A stretch of 16,614 nucleotides of DNA from Verrucomicrobiota bacterium (lineage in GTDB: Bacteria; Verrucomicrobiota; Verrucomicrobiia; Verrucomicrobiales; Verrucomicrobiaceae), in NCBI GenBank assembly GCA_009885275.1, contig VFKY01000356.1, positions 1 to 16,614 on the forward strand. Direction: 5' to 3'. The first letter of the stretch is position 1, and each line of letters starts with the position of its first letter. The translations under genes were made by a program, and so were the position numbers. Shown here one piece after another: positions 7,134-14,213 of this stretch. The notes below the pieces were generated by a model. It was not told the origin of the DNA. It saw only the letters and a program-made list of their open reading frames with translations, and did not search any database.

Positions 7134-7149
7134 TGCCAAGAGCGTGCCA
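7134..7149 (-). promoter_or_regulatory. Sigma54 (RpoN) -24/-12 promoter of the rtc operon
   Basis: The minus strand reads TGGCACGCTCTTGGCA. It matches the sigma54 consensus TGGCACG-N4-TTGCA with one mismatch (G for the second T of the -12 box) and exact GG-to-GC spacing. The predicted start is near 7123, just before the tRNA-like RNA. RtcR, encoded divergently, has the GAFTGA loop needed to activate sigma54, so regulator and promoter type agree. The orientation puts slipin-rtcB-rtcA downstream. Confidence 0.88.
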
Positions 7150-7230
7150 AGTAAGATTTCCAACGCCTCCAAAACGTCTACAAGGCTTGTGAAATATAGG
7201 AAAAATGTTACTAAATATAAATTCAGCGTG

Positions 7231-7260
7231 TTTTCAAAAGGCGAGTAAATCTGGCATAAT
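7231..7260 (+). promoter_or_regulatory. Possible sigma70-type promoter for rtcR
   Basis: TTTTCA (7231-7236), 18 bp, CATAAT (7255-7260) lies in a very AT-rich stretch upstream of the rtcR ATG at 7324 and would give a leader of about 57 nt. The -10 matches 5/6 and the -35 4/6. Other AT-rich placements are possible, so this is a weak call. Confidence 0.35.
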
Positions 7261-7262
7261 AT

Positions 7263-7291
7263 TATACTATAAGCGATTGCTTTATATTATA
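7263..7291. promoter_or_regulatory. Imperfect inverted repeat, candidate RtcR enhancer or operator site
   Basis: Arms TATACTATAAGC (7263-7274) and GCTTTATATTATA (7279-7291) are inverted copies with one mismatch and one extra base, around GATT. The element lies about 115-145 bp upstream of the sigma54 -24 box, a usual distance for an activator binding site, and 32-60 bp before the rtcR start. It could serve both enhancer binding and rtcR autoregulation. Confidence 0.4.
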
Positions 7292-7323
7292 GGATAAGTC
7301 ATCTTATTTCACATTGGTCTTTT

Positions 7324-8952
7324 ATGAAAAAAGCGCTCACTGTTATCGGCTTCTTAGGCTCATCTCTTGATCAACCGCGTGGAAGAGGGGCTGAACGCTT
7401 TAGTTTTTGGCGTCCTACGGTCAGTATTTTTCAACATGAGGATCTGTTGGTTTCCACGCTGGAGTTGTTGGTTGATAAAAAATTCATGCCTCTGGCAAAA
7501 CTGGTGGCGGAAGATATTCGCCTCCTGTCGCCAGAAACCACAGTCAATCTGATTGAGCTCGGCTTCGATGACGCTTGGGATCTGCAGGAGGTTTATGAGA
7601 AGCTCTATGATTGGGTTCGAGCTTATCCGTTTGACCCTGAGCACCAAGAATATTTGGTACACCTCACTACAGGAACTCACATTGCGCAGATTTGCTGGTT
7701 CCTTCTCACTGAGGCCCACTACCTACCGGGACGACTGCTGCAAACCTCGCCCCCTCTGGGCCGTGGACGAGGAGCATCCTCACGCAGTGGCTATGAAATT
7801 ATTGATCTCGATCTCTCAAAGTATGATCGACTCTCTACTCGCTTAGCAAAGGAGCACGAAGAGACTCTTGATTTTTTAAAGAGTGGCATTCCCACAAAAA
7901 ATAAGCACTTCAATCAACTCATTACGCAAATCGAACGTGTCGCCACAAGTTCCGATGCCCCCATACTGCTGACGGGCCCCACCGGCGCAGGGAAATCCAT
8001 GCTCGCTGGTCGCATCTACGAGCTAAGCAAGACGCGAGCGGGACTAACAGGAAAGTTTGTCGAAGTGAACTGCGCAACCTTGCGAGGCGATCAAGCGATG
8101 TCGGCCTTGTTCGGACACAAGCGCGGTGCTTTCACTGGCGCGCAAACGGACCGGCCAGGTTTACTCAAGGAAGCGGATAAGGGGCTGATCTTTCTCGACG
8201 AAATAGGCGAGCTTGGAGCTGACGAACAAGCGATGCTTCTGCGTGCCCTCGAAGATAAAACTTTTCTTCCTCTTGGCTCCGACAAGTCCGTCAGCAGTAA
8301 TTTTCAACTTATTGCTGGTACCAACAAGGATTTGCGCGCAGAAGTGGCCACGGGACGATTTCGCGAAGATTTACTCGCACGTATCAATCTCTGGACATTC
8401 ACGCTACCCGGCCTGTCAGAGCGACGTGAAGACATCGCAGCGAACGTTGATTATGAATTAGAACGATTCACGAAGACAAAACGTCACCAAGTACGATTCA
8501 ATAAAGAAGCGCGTGATAAGTTCCTTAAATTCAGTCATAGCACCGAAGCTAAATGGTGTGCAAACTTTCGTGATCTCAATGCCGCAGTGATTAGACTTGC
8601 CACGCTTGCGCCCCAAGGACGCATCACTGAGGATTGCGTGAGCAATGAAATCACTCGACTAAAAAACAGTTGGGAACGGCCCAGCGAATCAAGGAAGCCA
8701 GCCTCTCTAGGAAAAACACCAGCGCTGAGCGATATCGAGCGCTCACACTTCGATCCCTTTGATCTCGTTCAACTCGATTACGTCGTCGATGTCTGTAGAG
8801 CAAGTAAAAGCTTATCTGAGGCCGGACGCAGCCTCTTTGCTATCTCGCGAGCCGCTCGTGCAAATACCAATGATGCCGATCGGCTCAAAAAATATTTAGC
8901 GCGCTTCGGGCTGAGTTGGGCTGCGCTATCAAAAGTAGTGACCGAATCGTAA
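7324..8952 (+). CDS. rtcR: RtcR, CARF-domain sigma54-dependent activator of RNA repair
   Basis: 542 residues, close to E. coli RtcR (532). The N-terminal part (about 1-185) is the RtcR-type CARF ligand-binding domain: it begins with strand LTVIGFLGSS and contains HLTTGTHIAQICWFLLTE at 113-130. The AAA+ domain follows: Walker A GPTGAGKS at 218-225, sigma54-contacting loop GAFTGA at 268-273, Walker B GLIFLDEIGEL at 287-297, and FREDLLARIN near 347-356. The C-terminal about 70 residues are helical (LSEAGRSLFAISRAARANTND) and should hold the DNA-binding helix-turn-helix. In Salmonella the RtcR CARF domain is reported to bind 5' tRNA fragments ending in cyclic phosphate, leading to oligomerisation. 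Here the gene is divergent from the operon it should control. The second 62-bp repeat starts only 7 bp after its stop. Confidence 0.96.
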   Translation: MKKALTVIGFLGSSLDQPRGRGAERFSFWRPTVSIFQHEDLLVSTLELLVDKKFMPLAKLVAEDIRLLSPETTVNLIELGFDDAWDLQEVYEKLYDWVRAYPFDPEHQEYLVHLTTGTHIAQICWFLLTEAHYLPGRLLQTSPPLGRGRGASSRSGYEIIDLDLSKYDRLSTRLAKEHEETLDFLKSGIPTKNKHFNQLITQIERVATSSDAPILLTGPTGAGKSMLAGRIYELSKTRAGLTGKFVEVNCATLRGDQAMSALFGHKRGAFTGAQTDRPGLLKEADKGLIFLDEIGELGADEQAMLLRALEDKTFLPLGSDKSVSSNFQLIAGTNKDLRAEVATGRFREDLLARINLWTFTLPGLSERREDIAANVDYELERFTKTKRHQVRFNKEARDKFLKFSHSTEAKWCANFRDLNAAVIRLATLAPQGRITEDCVSNEITRLKNSWERPSESRKPASLGKTPALSDIERSHFDPFDLVQLDYVVDVCRASKSLSEAGRSLFAISRAARANTNDADRLKKYLARFGLSWAALSKVVTES

Positions 8953-8958
8953 GCTCGA

Positions 8959-9020
8959 TTTCTTGCTTTATCTTGGCCAATCCATTGCTCTTCTTTATCC
9001 TGCTCACTCACCATGAAAAT
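8959..9020 (+). repeat. 62-bp perfect direct repeat, copy 2 (leader plus start codon)
   Basis: Identical over 62 bases to 2724-2785 and in the same orientation. It fills nearly the whole gap between the rtcR stop (8952) and the D-lactate dehydrogenase ATG (9013) and ends with ATGAAAAT inside the gene. The proteins that follow the two copies are unrelated beyond Met-Lys-Ile, so this is not the remnant of a gene duplication. Confidence 0.97.
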
Positions 9021-10002
9021 CGCCGTCTTCAGCACCAAGAGTTACGATGAACAATTTTTTAAGGCTTCCAAGGCTTCATCAGCCCATGAGCTGGTGTTCT
9101 TCGATGTCAGGCTCGATGAAAAGACAGTGCAGTTGGTGGTGGGCTTTGATGCGATTTGCGTTTTTGTTAATGATGCCATAAATGCCACCGTCATCGACCG
9201 TCTTGCTGACAGCGGTGTGCGAATCATTGCCATGCGTTGCGCCGGCTATAACAATGTCGATCTCATCCGCGCCAAAGAGCGTGGCCTCAGCATTGTTCGA
9301 GTGCCCGCCTATTCCCCCTATGCCGTGGCAGAGCATGCCGTGGCTCTTTTGCTGGCACTGAATCGACATCTCCACAAAGCCTACAACCGAGTCCGCGAAG
9401 GCAACTTTGAATTAAGTGGCTTAATGGGACTTGATCTTCATGGAAAAACCGTATGCGTGGTAGGCACTGGTAGGATCGGCGCCATCTTTGCTCAGATCAT
9501 GCATGGTTTCGGTTGCCAGTTGCTCGCTGTGGATAGTTATCAAAATCCTGATGTTCTCAAACTCGGGGCGACTTACATGCCACTTGAGGAAGCACTGCCA
9601 CAAAGTGATGTCATCAGCCTGCACTGCCCACTGACGCCCGAAACAAAACATCTCATCAATCATGACCGACTCGTCCGCATGAAGCACGGTGTCTTGCTCG
9701 TGAACACGGGACGTGGCGCTCTCATCGATACCAAAGCAGTAATCGCCGCACTCAAGAGTCACATTCTTAGAGGGCTCGCCCTCGATGTTTACGAAGAAGA
9801 AGATAAATTGTTTTTTAGTGATCACTCCCACGAAATTATCTCTGACGACACCTTCATGCGATTGACCACCTTTCCCAATGTTCTCATCACTGGGCATCAG
9901 GCTTTCTTTACCCATGAAGCACTCACCCAGATCGCTGAAGTCACGCTGGGGAATCTCATAGAATTTGAGAAAACGGGTAAATGCACAAATGAAGTGAAAT
10001 AA
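9013..10002 (+). CDS. ldhA: D-lactate dehydrogenase (NAD-dependent D-2-hydroxyacid dehydrogenase)
   Basis: 329 residues, the same length as E. coli LdhA. It interconverts pyruvate and D-lactate with NADH/NAD+ in fermentative redox balance. The Rossmann motif is VVGTGRIG (149-156). The catalytic triad of the family can be placed: Arg234 in NTGRG, Glu263 in DVYEEEDKLFF, and His295 in ITGHQAFFT. DVYEEEDKLFF and the substrate-side CAGYNNVDL match LdhA-type enzymes rather than glycerate or phosphoglycerate dehydrogenases. The ATG lies within the 62-bp repeat, and the usual MKIAVFS start of the family confirms it. A hairpin follows at 10024-10042, before the first sulfatase. Whether it is cotranscribed with the sulfatases is not clear. 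Confidence 0.93.
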   Translation: MKIAVFSTKSYDEQFFKASKASSAHELVFFDVRLDEKTVQLVVGFDAICVFVNDAINATVIDRLADSGVRIIAMRCAGYNNVDLIRAKERGLSIVRVPAYSPYAVAEHAVALLLALNRHLHKAYNRVREGNFELSGLMGLDLHGKTVCVVGTGRIGAIFAQIMHGFGCQLLAVDSYQNPDVLKLGATYMPLEEALPQSDVISLHCPLTPETKHLINHDRLVRMKHGVLLVNTGRGALIDTKAVIAALKSHILRGLALDVYEEEDKLFFSDHSHEIISDDTFMRLTTFPNVLITGHQAFFTHEALTQIAEVTLGNLIEFEKTGKCTNEVK

Positions 10003-10023
10003 TTTTGAGGTGATAATTGAAAG

Positions 10024-10042
10024 ACGAGGTGCCTCACCTCGT
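10024..10042. repeat. Short perfect palindrome between ldhA and sulfatase, REP-like or weak terminator
   Basis: ACGAGGTG-CCT-CACCTCGT forms a perfect 8-bp stem with a 3-nt loop, 21 bp after the ldhA stop and 22 bp before the sulfatase ATG. No T-run follows (GTTACGGGGG), which argues against a standard terminator. It may be a dispersed intergenic palindrome, but only one copy is seen in the window. Confidence 0.5.
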
Positions 10043-10064
10043 TACGGGGGTTGCTCAGCCCTTT

Positions 10065-11435
10065 ATGAAAATCCATATTATCCTCTGCACATTTCTCACC
10101 CTTGTCACGGTACAGGCAGCCGAGACGGTCAAGCCGAGCCAACGACCCAATGTGCTAGTCATCGTTGCTGATGACCTTGGCTACAGTGACGTCGGTTTTC
10201 AGGGTTCAAAAGATATTCCCACACCTCATCTTGACCGACTCGCCGCTACCAGTGTTCGCTGCACCAATGGGTATGTCTCCCATCCATTTTGTAGCCCGAC
10301 CCGCGCAGGCATCATGACCGGTCGTTACCAACATCGCTTTGGACACGAGAACAATCCCGTGTGGTTGCCAGAAGACACGAAACAAGGCCTGCCCCTCAAT
10401 CAGATTACTCTTCCTGAGCTCATGCAAAAAGCTGGATATACCACTGGGGCCGTCGGCAAATGGCATCTCGGTGCACACCCGCAGTTTCATCCCATGAAAC
10501 GTGGATTTGCTGAATACTTCGGTGTGCTGGGAGGCGGTCATATATATTTCCCTAATGACAAGGGTGGAGCGGAATACACGATCCCACTCAATCGCAATGG
10601 GGTAGATGAACCGCAAAAGAAATATCTAACCGAGCAATTCGGTGATGAAGCCAACGCCTTCATCCAACGCCATGCCGCTCAAGAAAAACCGTGGTTACTC
10701 TATCTGGCGTTCAATGCACCTCATACCCCTTTACAAGCGCCTGAGAGCTGGCTGGAAAAATTAACCTCTATTACCGATAAGAGCCGCCGTACATACGCGG
10801 CAATGGTTTGCGCCCTCGATGCCGCAGTAGGCCAGGTATTAGATCAACTCGAAACAACGAAGCAACGGCAAAACACTCTCATCTTTTTTATCAGCGACAA
10901 TGGGGGGCCTAATCTCGCGGGCAAAAGTGGAACTAACTTCACCGATAACAGCCCTTTGCGGGGTGCCAAGGGCATGGTCTATGAGGGAGGCATCCGCGTT
11001 CCATTTCTCGTTAGCTGGCCAGAAAAACTCCAGCCCGGCACTTATGATCAGCCGGTGACCTCTCTCGACATTTTACCCACAGCCGTCACCCTTGCCGGCG
11101 GCGAAATCCCGCAGGATAGAATCATTGATGGCGTCAACCTCATTCCCTTCCTCAGCAAAGAGAAGAGTAGCGCACCCCATGATACTCTTTTCTGGCGCAC
11201 TCACGGGCCAAAGGGCAATCATGCGATACGTCAAGGGAACTGGAAACTCGTGCAACTCATCGGTGGAAAAGCGCAACTTTACGATCTTTCCACAGACGTT
11301 GGAGAATCAAAAGACCTTGCAGCAGAGAAACCTGAAATGGTCACACAACTCACCAGTGCCATTGAGGAGTGGGGAAAAGGTACTGTCCCGCCAGTATTTG
11401 AAAGCCCAAAAGAAATAAAACGCCCACTAAAATGA
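10065..11435 (+). CDS. Secreted formylglycine-dependent sulfatase (first of tandem pair)
   Basis: 456 residues from the ATG at 10065, chosen because it opens a signal peptide (hydrophobic about 3-16, cleavage near VQA-AE at 18/19). A TTG 16 codons upstream is less likely. It is a type I sulfatase of the alkaline phosphatase superfamily that hydrolyses sulfate esters outside the cytoplasm. Visible are metal-site DDLGYSD (36-42), the modification motif CSPTR at 76-80 with Cys76 to be converted to formylglycine, GKWHLG (130-135), NAPHTPL with His219, and SDNGG with Asp277/Asn278. This layout is that of S1-family arylsulfatases acting on polysaccharides or their fragments. The substrate cannot be read from the sequence. 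It is followed at short distance by a second, distantly related sulfatase. Confidence 0.94.
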   Translation: MKIHIILCTFLTLVTVQAAETVKPSQRPNVLVIVADDLGYSDVGFQGSKDIPTPHLDRLAATSVRCTNGYVSHPFCSPTRAGIMTGRYQHRFGHENNPVWLPEDTKQGLPLNQITLPELMQKAGYTTGAVGKWHLGAHPQFHPMKRGFAEYFGVLGGGHIYFPNDKGGAEYTIPLNRNGVDEPQKKYLTEQFGDEANAFIQRHAAQEKPWLLYLAFNAPHTPLQAPESWLEKLTSITDKSRRTYAAMVCALDAAVGQVLDQLETTKQRQNTLIFFISDNGGPNLAGKSGTNFTDNSPLRGAKGMVYEGGIRVPFLVSWPEKLQPGTYDQPVTSLDILPTAVTLAGGEIPQDRIIDGVNLIPFLSKEKSSAPHDTLFWRTHGPKGNHAIRQGNWKLVQLIGGKAQLYDLSTDVGESKDLAAEKPEMVTQLTSAIEEWGKGTVPPVFESPKEIKRPLK

Positions 11436-11504
11436 AGAAACCCTAGGTGCAAAGTTATCATGAACGCCTTTGCTGTCACCACTCCAAAACAACTGCTTCC
11501 CTTG

Positions 11505-12887
11505 ATGAATAAATTACTCGCGCTCACAACTCTGCTCCTAGCTCCTCTCCTTCTCCATGGCGCTGAGGAAAAGCCAACAACCCCAGCTAAGTTCAACATC
11601 CTGCATCTTCATGCAGACGATCATCGCGCCGATGGTCTTCATGCGCTCGGCAACGCGTTACTCCAAACACCCAATCTCGATACTCTAGCTGACCGAGGAG
11701 TGACCTTCACGCATTGCTACACCATGGGCTCCATGGTTGGTGCAGTGTGTCTCCCCAGCCGCACGATGTTGCTCACTGGTAAATCTTGGCTGCGAATCCC
11801 CAATGGACGAGACAAGCAAGTCGACGCTTCACAATCACTGCCAAAAGTTCTCAGTGCCGTTGGTTACGAAACTTTTCATGTTGGCAAGGGTGGCAATGAA
11901 TTCACAGCGGGGCTCAACGCCTTCGATACCAGCCTGCGCATGGACGATCATACCGTAGAAATACGCCGTGGCTCCAGCGAACGTCATGCTGATGCAACCA
12001 TCAAGTATCTCAAGGAGCGCACGAACGCCACGAAACCCTTCTACATTTACTTCGCCCCACCCGTCCCGCACGACCCACGCGTGGCAGCGCCTGAGTTTCA
12101 CCACTTTTACACTGCCGACAAAATACCACTCCCTGTTGCCTTCATGCCGCAGCATCCATGGGACAATGGCGAGATGACCGTACGTGACGAGCAGCTCGCG
12201 CCGTGGCCTCGCACGCCTGATGATACGAAGCAACAACTTGCCGACTACTACGCGTGCGTCACTGGCCTCGATCATCATATTGGTCGGATCTTTGAACAAC
12301 TCAAGGCGACCGGACAATGGGACAACACCATCATTATTTTCACCGGCGACAACGGGCTTTCACTCGGGGAACACGGATTGTTTGGGAAACAAAACCTCTA
12401 TGAGTTCGGCGGCATGCATGTGCCCTGCGTGATCGCCGGACCTGGCATCGCCAAGAACAAGAGCGATGCGCTGATCTATCTTATGGACTTATTTCCCACG
12501 CTCTGTGATTTTGCAGGTGCGAATATTCCTGCTGGCGTGGAAGGCAAAAGCATCGTCCCCATTATTAAAGGCAATGGCACTAAAGTCCGTGATGTTCTCT
12601 ACACCGCCTACCGCGACTGCCAACGCGCCGTTCGCGACGAGCGCTGGAAACTTATCCGCTACCCATTGGTGGATAAAACTCAACTCTTCGATCTCAGTGT
12701 CGACCCACATGAGTTAGTCAACCTCGCTGAGAAGCCTGAGCATGCTGAAAAAATTTCCGCGATGACCGCCATGCTCGAAAAGGAAATGGCCAACTATGCC
12801 GACACCGCGCCACTCAAGATTGCCAATCCGAACGCGGCTGAGTGGTTCCCACCAGCGCCAAATGCGAAGCCGCCCAAAAAGCGTTAA
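11505..12887 (+). CDS. Secreted sulfatase of the iduronate-2-sulfatase/choline-sulfatase-like type
   Basis: 460 residues from the ATG at 11505, which opens a typical signal peptide (MNKLLALTTLLLAPLLLHGA-EE). An in-frame ATG at 11460 would add 15 residues and remains possible. The formylglycine motif CLPSR lies at 82-86 and the metal-site ADDHRAD at 37-43. HVGKGGNEF near 125 replaces the usual GKWHLG. PPVPHDPR has His189, and TGDNGLSLGEHGLFGKQNLYE near 280-300 is typical of the iduronate-2-sulfatase and choline-sulfatase branch. It differs clearly from the sulfatase just upstream, so the pair is likely to attack different sulfate positions rather than being a recent duplication. The stop is 1 bp from the stop of the convergent beta-helix gene. 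Confidence 0.92.
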   Translation: MNKLLALTTLLLAPLLLHGAEEKPTTPAKFNILHLHADDHRADGLHALGNALLQTPNLDTLADRGVTFTHCYTMGSMVGAVCLPSRTMLLTGKSWLRIPNGRDKQVDASQSLPKVLSAVGYETFHVGKGGNEFTAGLNAFDTSLRMDDHTVEIRRGSSERHADATIKYLKERTNATKPFYIYFAPPVPHDPRVAAPEFHHFYTADKIPLPVAFMPQHPWDNGEMTVRDEQLAPWPRTPDDTKQQLADYYACVTGLDHHIGRIFEQLKATGQWDNTIIIFTGDNGLSLGEHGLFGKQNLYEFGGMHVPCVIAGPGIAKNKSDALIYLMDLFPTLCDFAGANIPAGVEGKSIVPIIKGNGTKVRDVLYTAYRDCQRAVRDERWKLIRYPLVDKTQLFDLSVDPHELVNLAEKPEHAEKISAMTAMLEKEMANYADTAPLKIANPNAAEWFPPAPNAKPPKKR

Positions 12888-12888
12888 G

Positions 12889-13563
12889 CTAGTCCCTACG
12901 CGGCACCATCTCCTGATGCTGACGCACCTTGAGAATGGTGTTTTCAGGAAGCACCCCACTGAAGCTCGCACAGGGATAAATGATGCAGCGACGTCCAACA
13001 AGACTGCCGGGACTAATAACACTGTTGCAACCGATCTCAGCATGATCGCCAATGATCGCACTGAATTTGCGCAACCCTGTGGCGATGAATTCTGCACCCG
13101 ATTTAAGCATCACCTCAGCGCGATCAAGTCGCACATTGGACAAGATAACGCCGGCACCAAGATGCGCTTTGAAACCAAGTACCGCATCACCGACATAATT
13201 AAAATGAGGCACTTCACAGCCGTCAAACAACACGCAGTTCTTGAACTCAGAGGAATTTCCTAGGACAACGTTGTCACCCACAATGACGTTTTCGCGAATA
13301 TACGCTCCGCTGCGCACCTGACAGTTTTCCCCGATCCAAGCCGGACCTTTGATGACTGCTCCGGCTTCCACCACACTGCCCACCCCTAGGAAGACCTGAT
13401 CTCCGACCATTGCCAGTGGCGACACCGTGCCTAAAATGGCAGGCTTCAAATGCTGCTTCAGATAACTCTCGATCCTACTCAACGCACTCCACACGGGTTG
13501 ATCCAGAAGAAACAAATCCCCATGGATTGTGTGCGTTAAATCAAGGTAGTCGCTGGGAAGCAT
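12889..13563 (-). CDS. Left-handed beta-helix protein, GlmU-like nucleotidyl/acyltransferase C-domain
   Basis: 224 residues, most of which (about 50-205) are hexapeptide repeats of the left-handed parallel beta-helix, for example SPLAMVGDQVFLGVGSVVEAGAVIKGPAWIGE read as repeating I/V-G-x-x sets. The block NSSEFKNCVLFDGCEVPHFNYVGDAVLG with its His, and ILSNVRLD, resembles the acetyltransferase half of GlmU-like sugar-nucleotide enzymes. No N-terminal pyrophosphorylase domain is present. Members are often named UDP-N-acetylglucosamine diphosphorylase, but by visible content this is only the helix part, so acyltransferase or structural roles are equally possible. It starts 8 bp after the frr stop and looks cotranscribed with pyrH-frr, and it ends 1 bp from the convergent sulfatase. 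Confidence 0.8.
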   Translation of the reverse strand: MLPSDYLDLTHTIHGDLFLLDQPVWSALSRIESYLKQHLKPAILGTVSPLAMVGDQVFLGVGSVVEAGAVIKGPAWIGENCQVRSGAYIRENVIVGDNVVLGNSSEFKNCVLFDGCEVPHFNYVGDAVLGFKAHLGAGVILSNVRLDRAEVMLKSGAEFIATGLRKFSAIIGDHAEIGCNSVISPGSLVGRRCIIYPCASFSGVLPENTILKVRQHQEMVPRRD

Positions 13564-13571
13564 CGGCTGTG

Positions 13572-14138
13572 TTATACCGTCATGATTTCTTTTTCTTTGG
13601 AAACGACATGCTCATCGATTTCCTTGATCTTCTTATCCGTCATCGTCTGCACCTCTTTTTCGGAACGATGCAGATCGTCTTCGGTAATCAGACTGTCATT
13701 TTCTAATTTTTTTAGCGACTCGATACCATCGCGGCGCGCTGAGCGCACGCGGACTCGGGCATCTTCCGCCATGCCTTTGATGGCTTTAACCATCTGCTGA
13801 CGGCGTTCCGTGGAAAGTTCAGGCACAGGCAAACGGATCACCTTTCCTTCAATGGAGGGATTTAGTCCCAGTCTGGATTCGTTGATGCCGCGCTCAATAT
13901 CTTTAAGCGTCGCGGGATCGAACGGCTCAATGCGAATGAGTCGCGGTTCTGGCGTAGAGATCATAGCCAACTGTTTCAGCTTCATGTTGCTGCCATAACT
14001 CATGACATGAATATCCACATTTTCGACGATCGTCGGAGAGGCTTTGCCAGTGCGCACTTGGGAAAATTCGTGGATGGCATGTTCGACCGCCTTGGTCATG
14101 TGATCTGCAGCATTAGCGATGGCTGACTTTAAGGGCAT
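13572..14138 (-). CDS. frr: Ribosome recycling factor
   Basis: 188 residues, normal for RRF (about 185). With EF-G it splits post-termination ribosomes. Family signatures are clear: QVRTGKASPTIVENVDIHVMSYGS (27-50), the proline-bearing ISTPEPRLIRIEPFD region, INESRLGLNPSIEGKVIRLPVPELSTERR (about 84-112) and the C-terminal charged helix. It follows pyrH by 75 bp on the same strand, the common bacterial pyrH-frr order. A 7-bp A/T-rich hairpin lies in the gap. No Shine-Dalgarno sequence is evident before the ATG at 14136-14138. Confidence 0.97.
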   Translation of the reverse strand: MPLKSAIANAADHMTKAVEHAIHEFSQVRTGKASPTIVENVDIHVMSYGSNMKLKQLAMISTPEPRLIRIEPFDPATLKDIERGINESRLGLNPSIEGKVIRLPVPELSTERRQQMVKAIKGMAEDARVRVRSARRDGIESLKKLENDSLITEDDLHRSEKEVQTMTDKKIKEIDEHVVSKEKEIMTV

Positions 14139-14162
14139 AGAAATAAATGATTAGTGGTTTAA

Positions 14163-14185
14163 AGCTTTTCACAAAGCAAAAAGCT
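14163..14185 (-). other. AT-rich hairpin between pyrH and frr
   Basis: The minus strand reads AGCTTTT-TGCTTTGTG-AAAAGCT, a 7-bp perfect stem with a 9-nt loop, located about 25 bp upstream of the frr start. It has no T-run after it. It could modulate frr translation or be incidental. Confidence 0.3.
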
Positions 14186-14213
14186 ATGCAAGAAAGCACA
14201 TCCCGCGGCATTG

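Noticed and set aside
7117..7134. Second sigma54-like sequence TGGCAT...TCTGCA just downstream of the main one on the minus strand
   Set aside because: The GG-to-GC spacing is 14 rather than 12 bases, which sigma54 does not tolerate; the element at 7134-7149 has the right spacing.
2724..9020. Transposon or insertion sequence bounded by the 62-bp repeats
   Set aside because: No transposase, integrase or terminal inverted repeats were found. The repeats are direct and coincide with gene starts, so only homologous recombination or leader duplication is supported.
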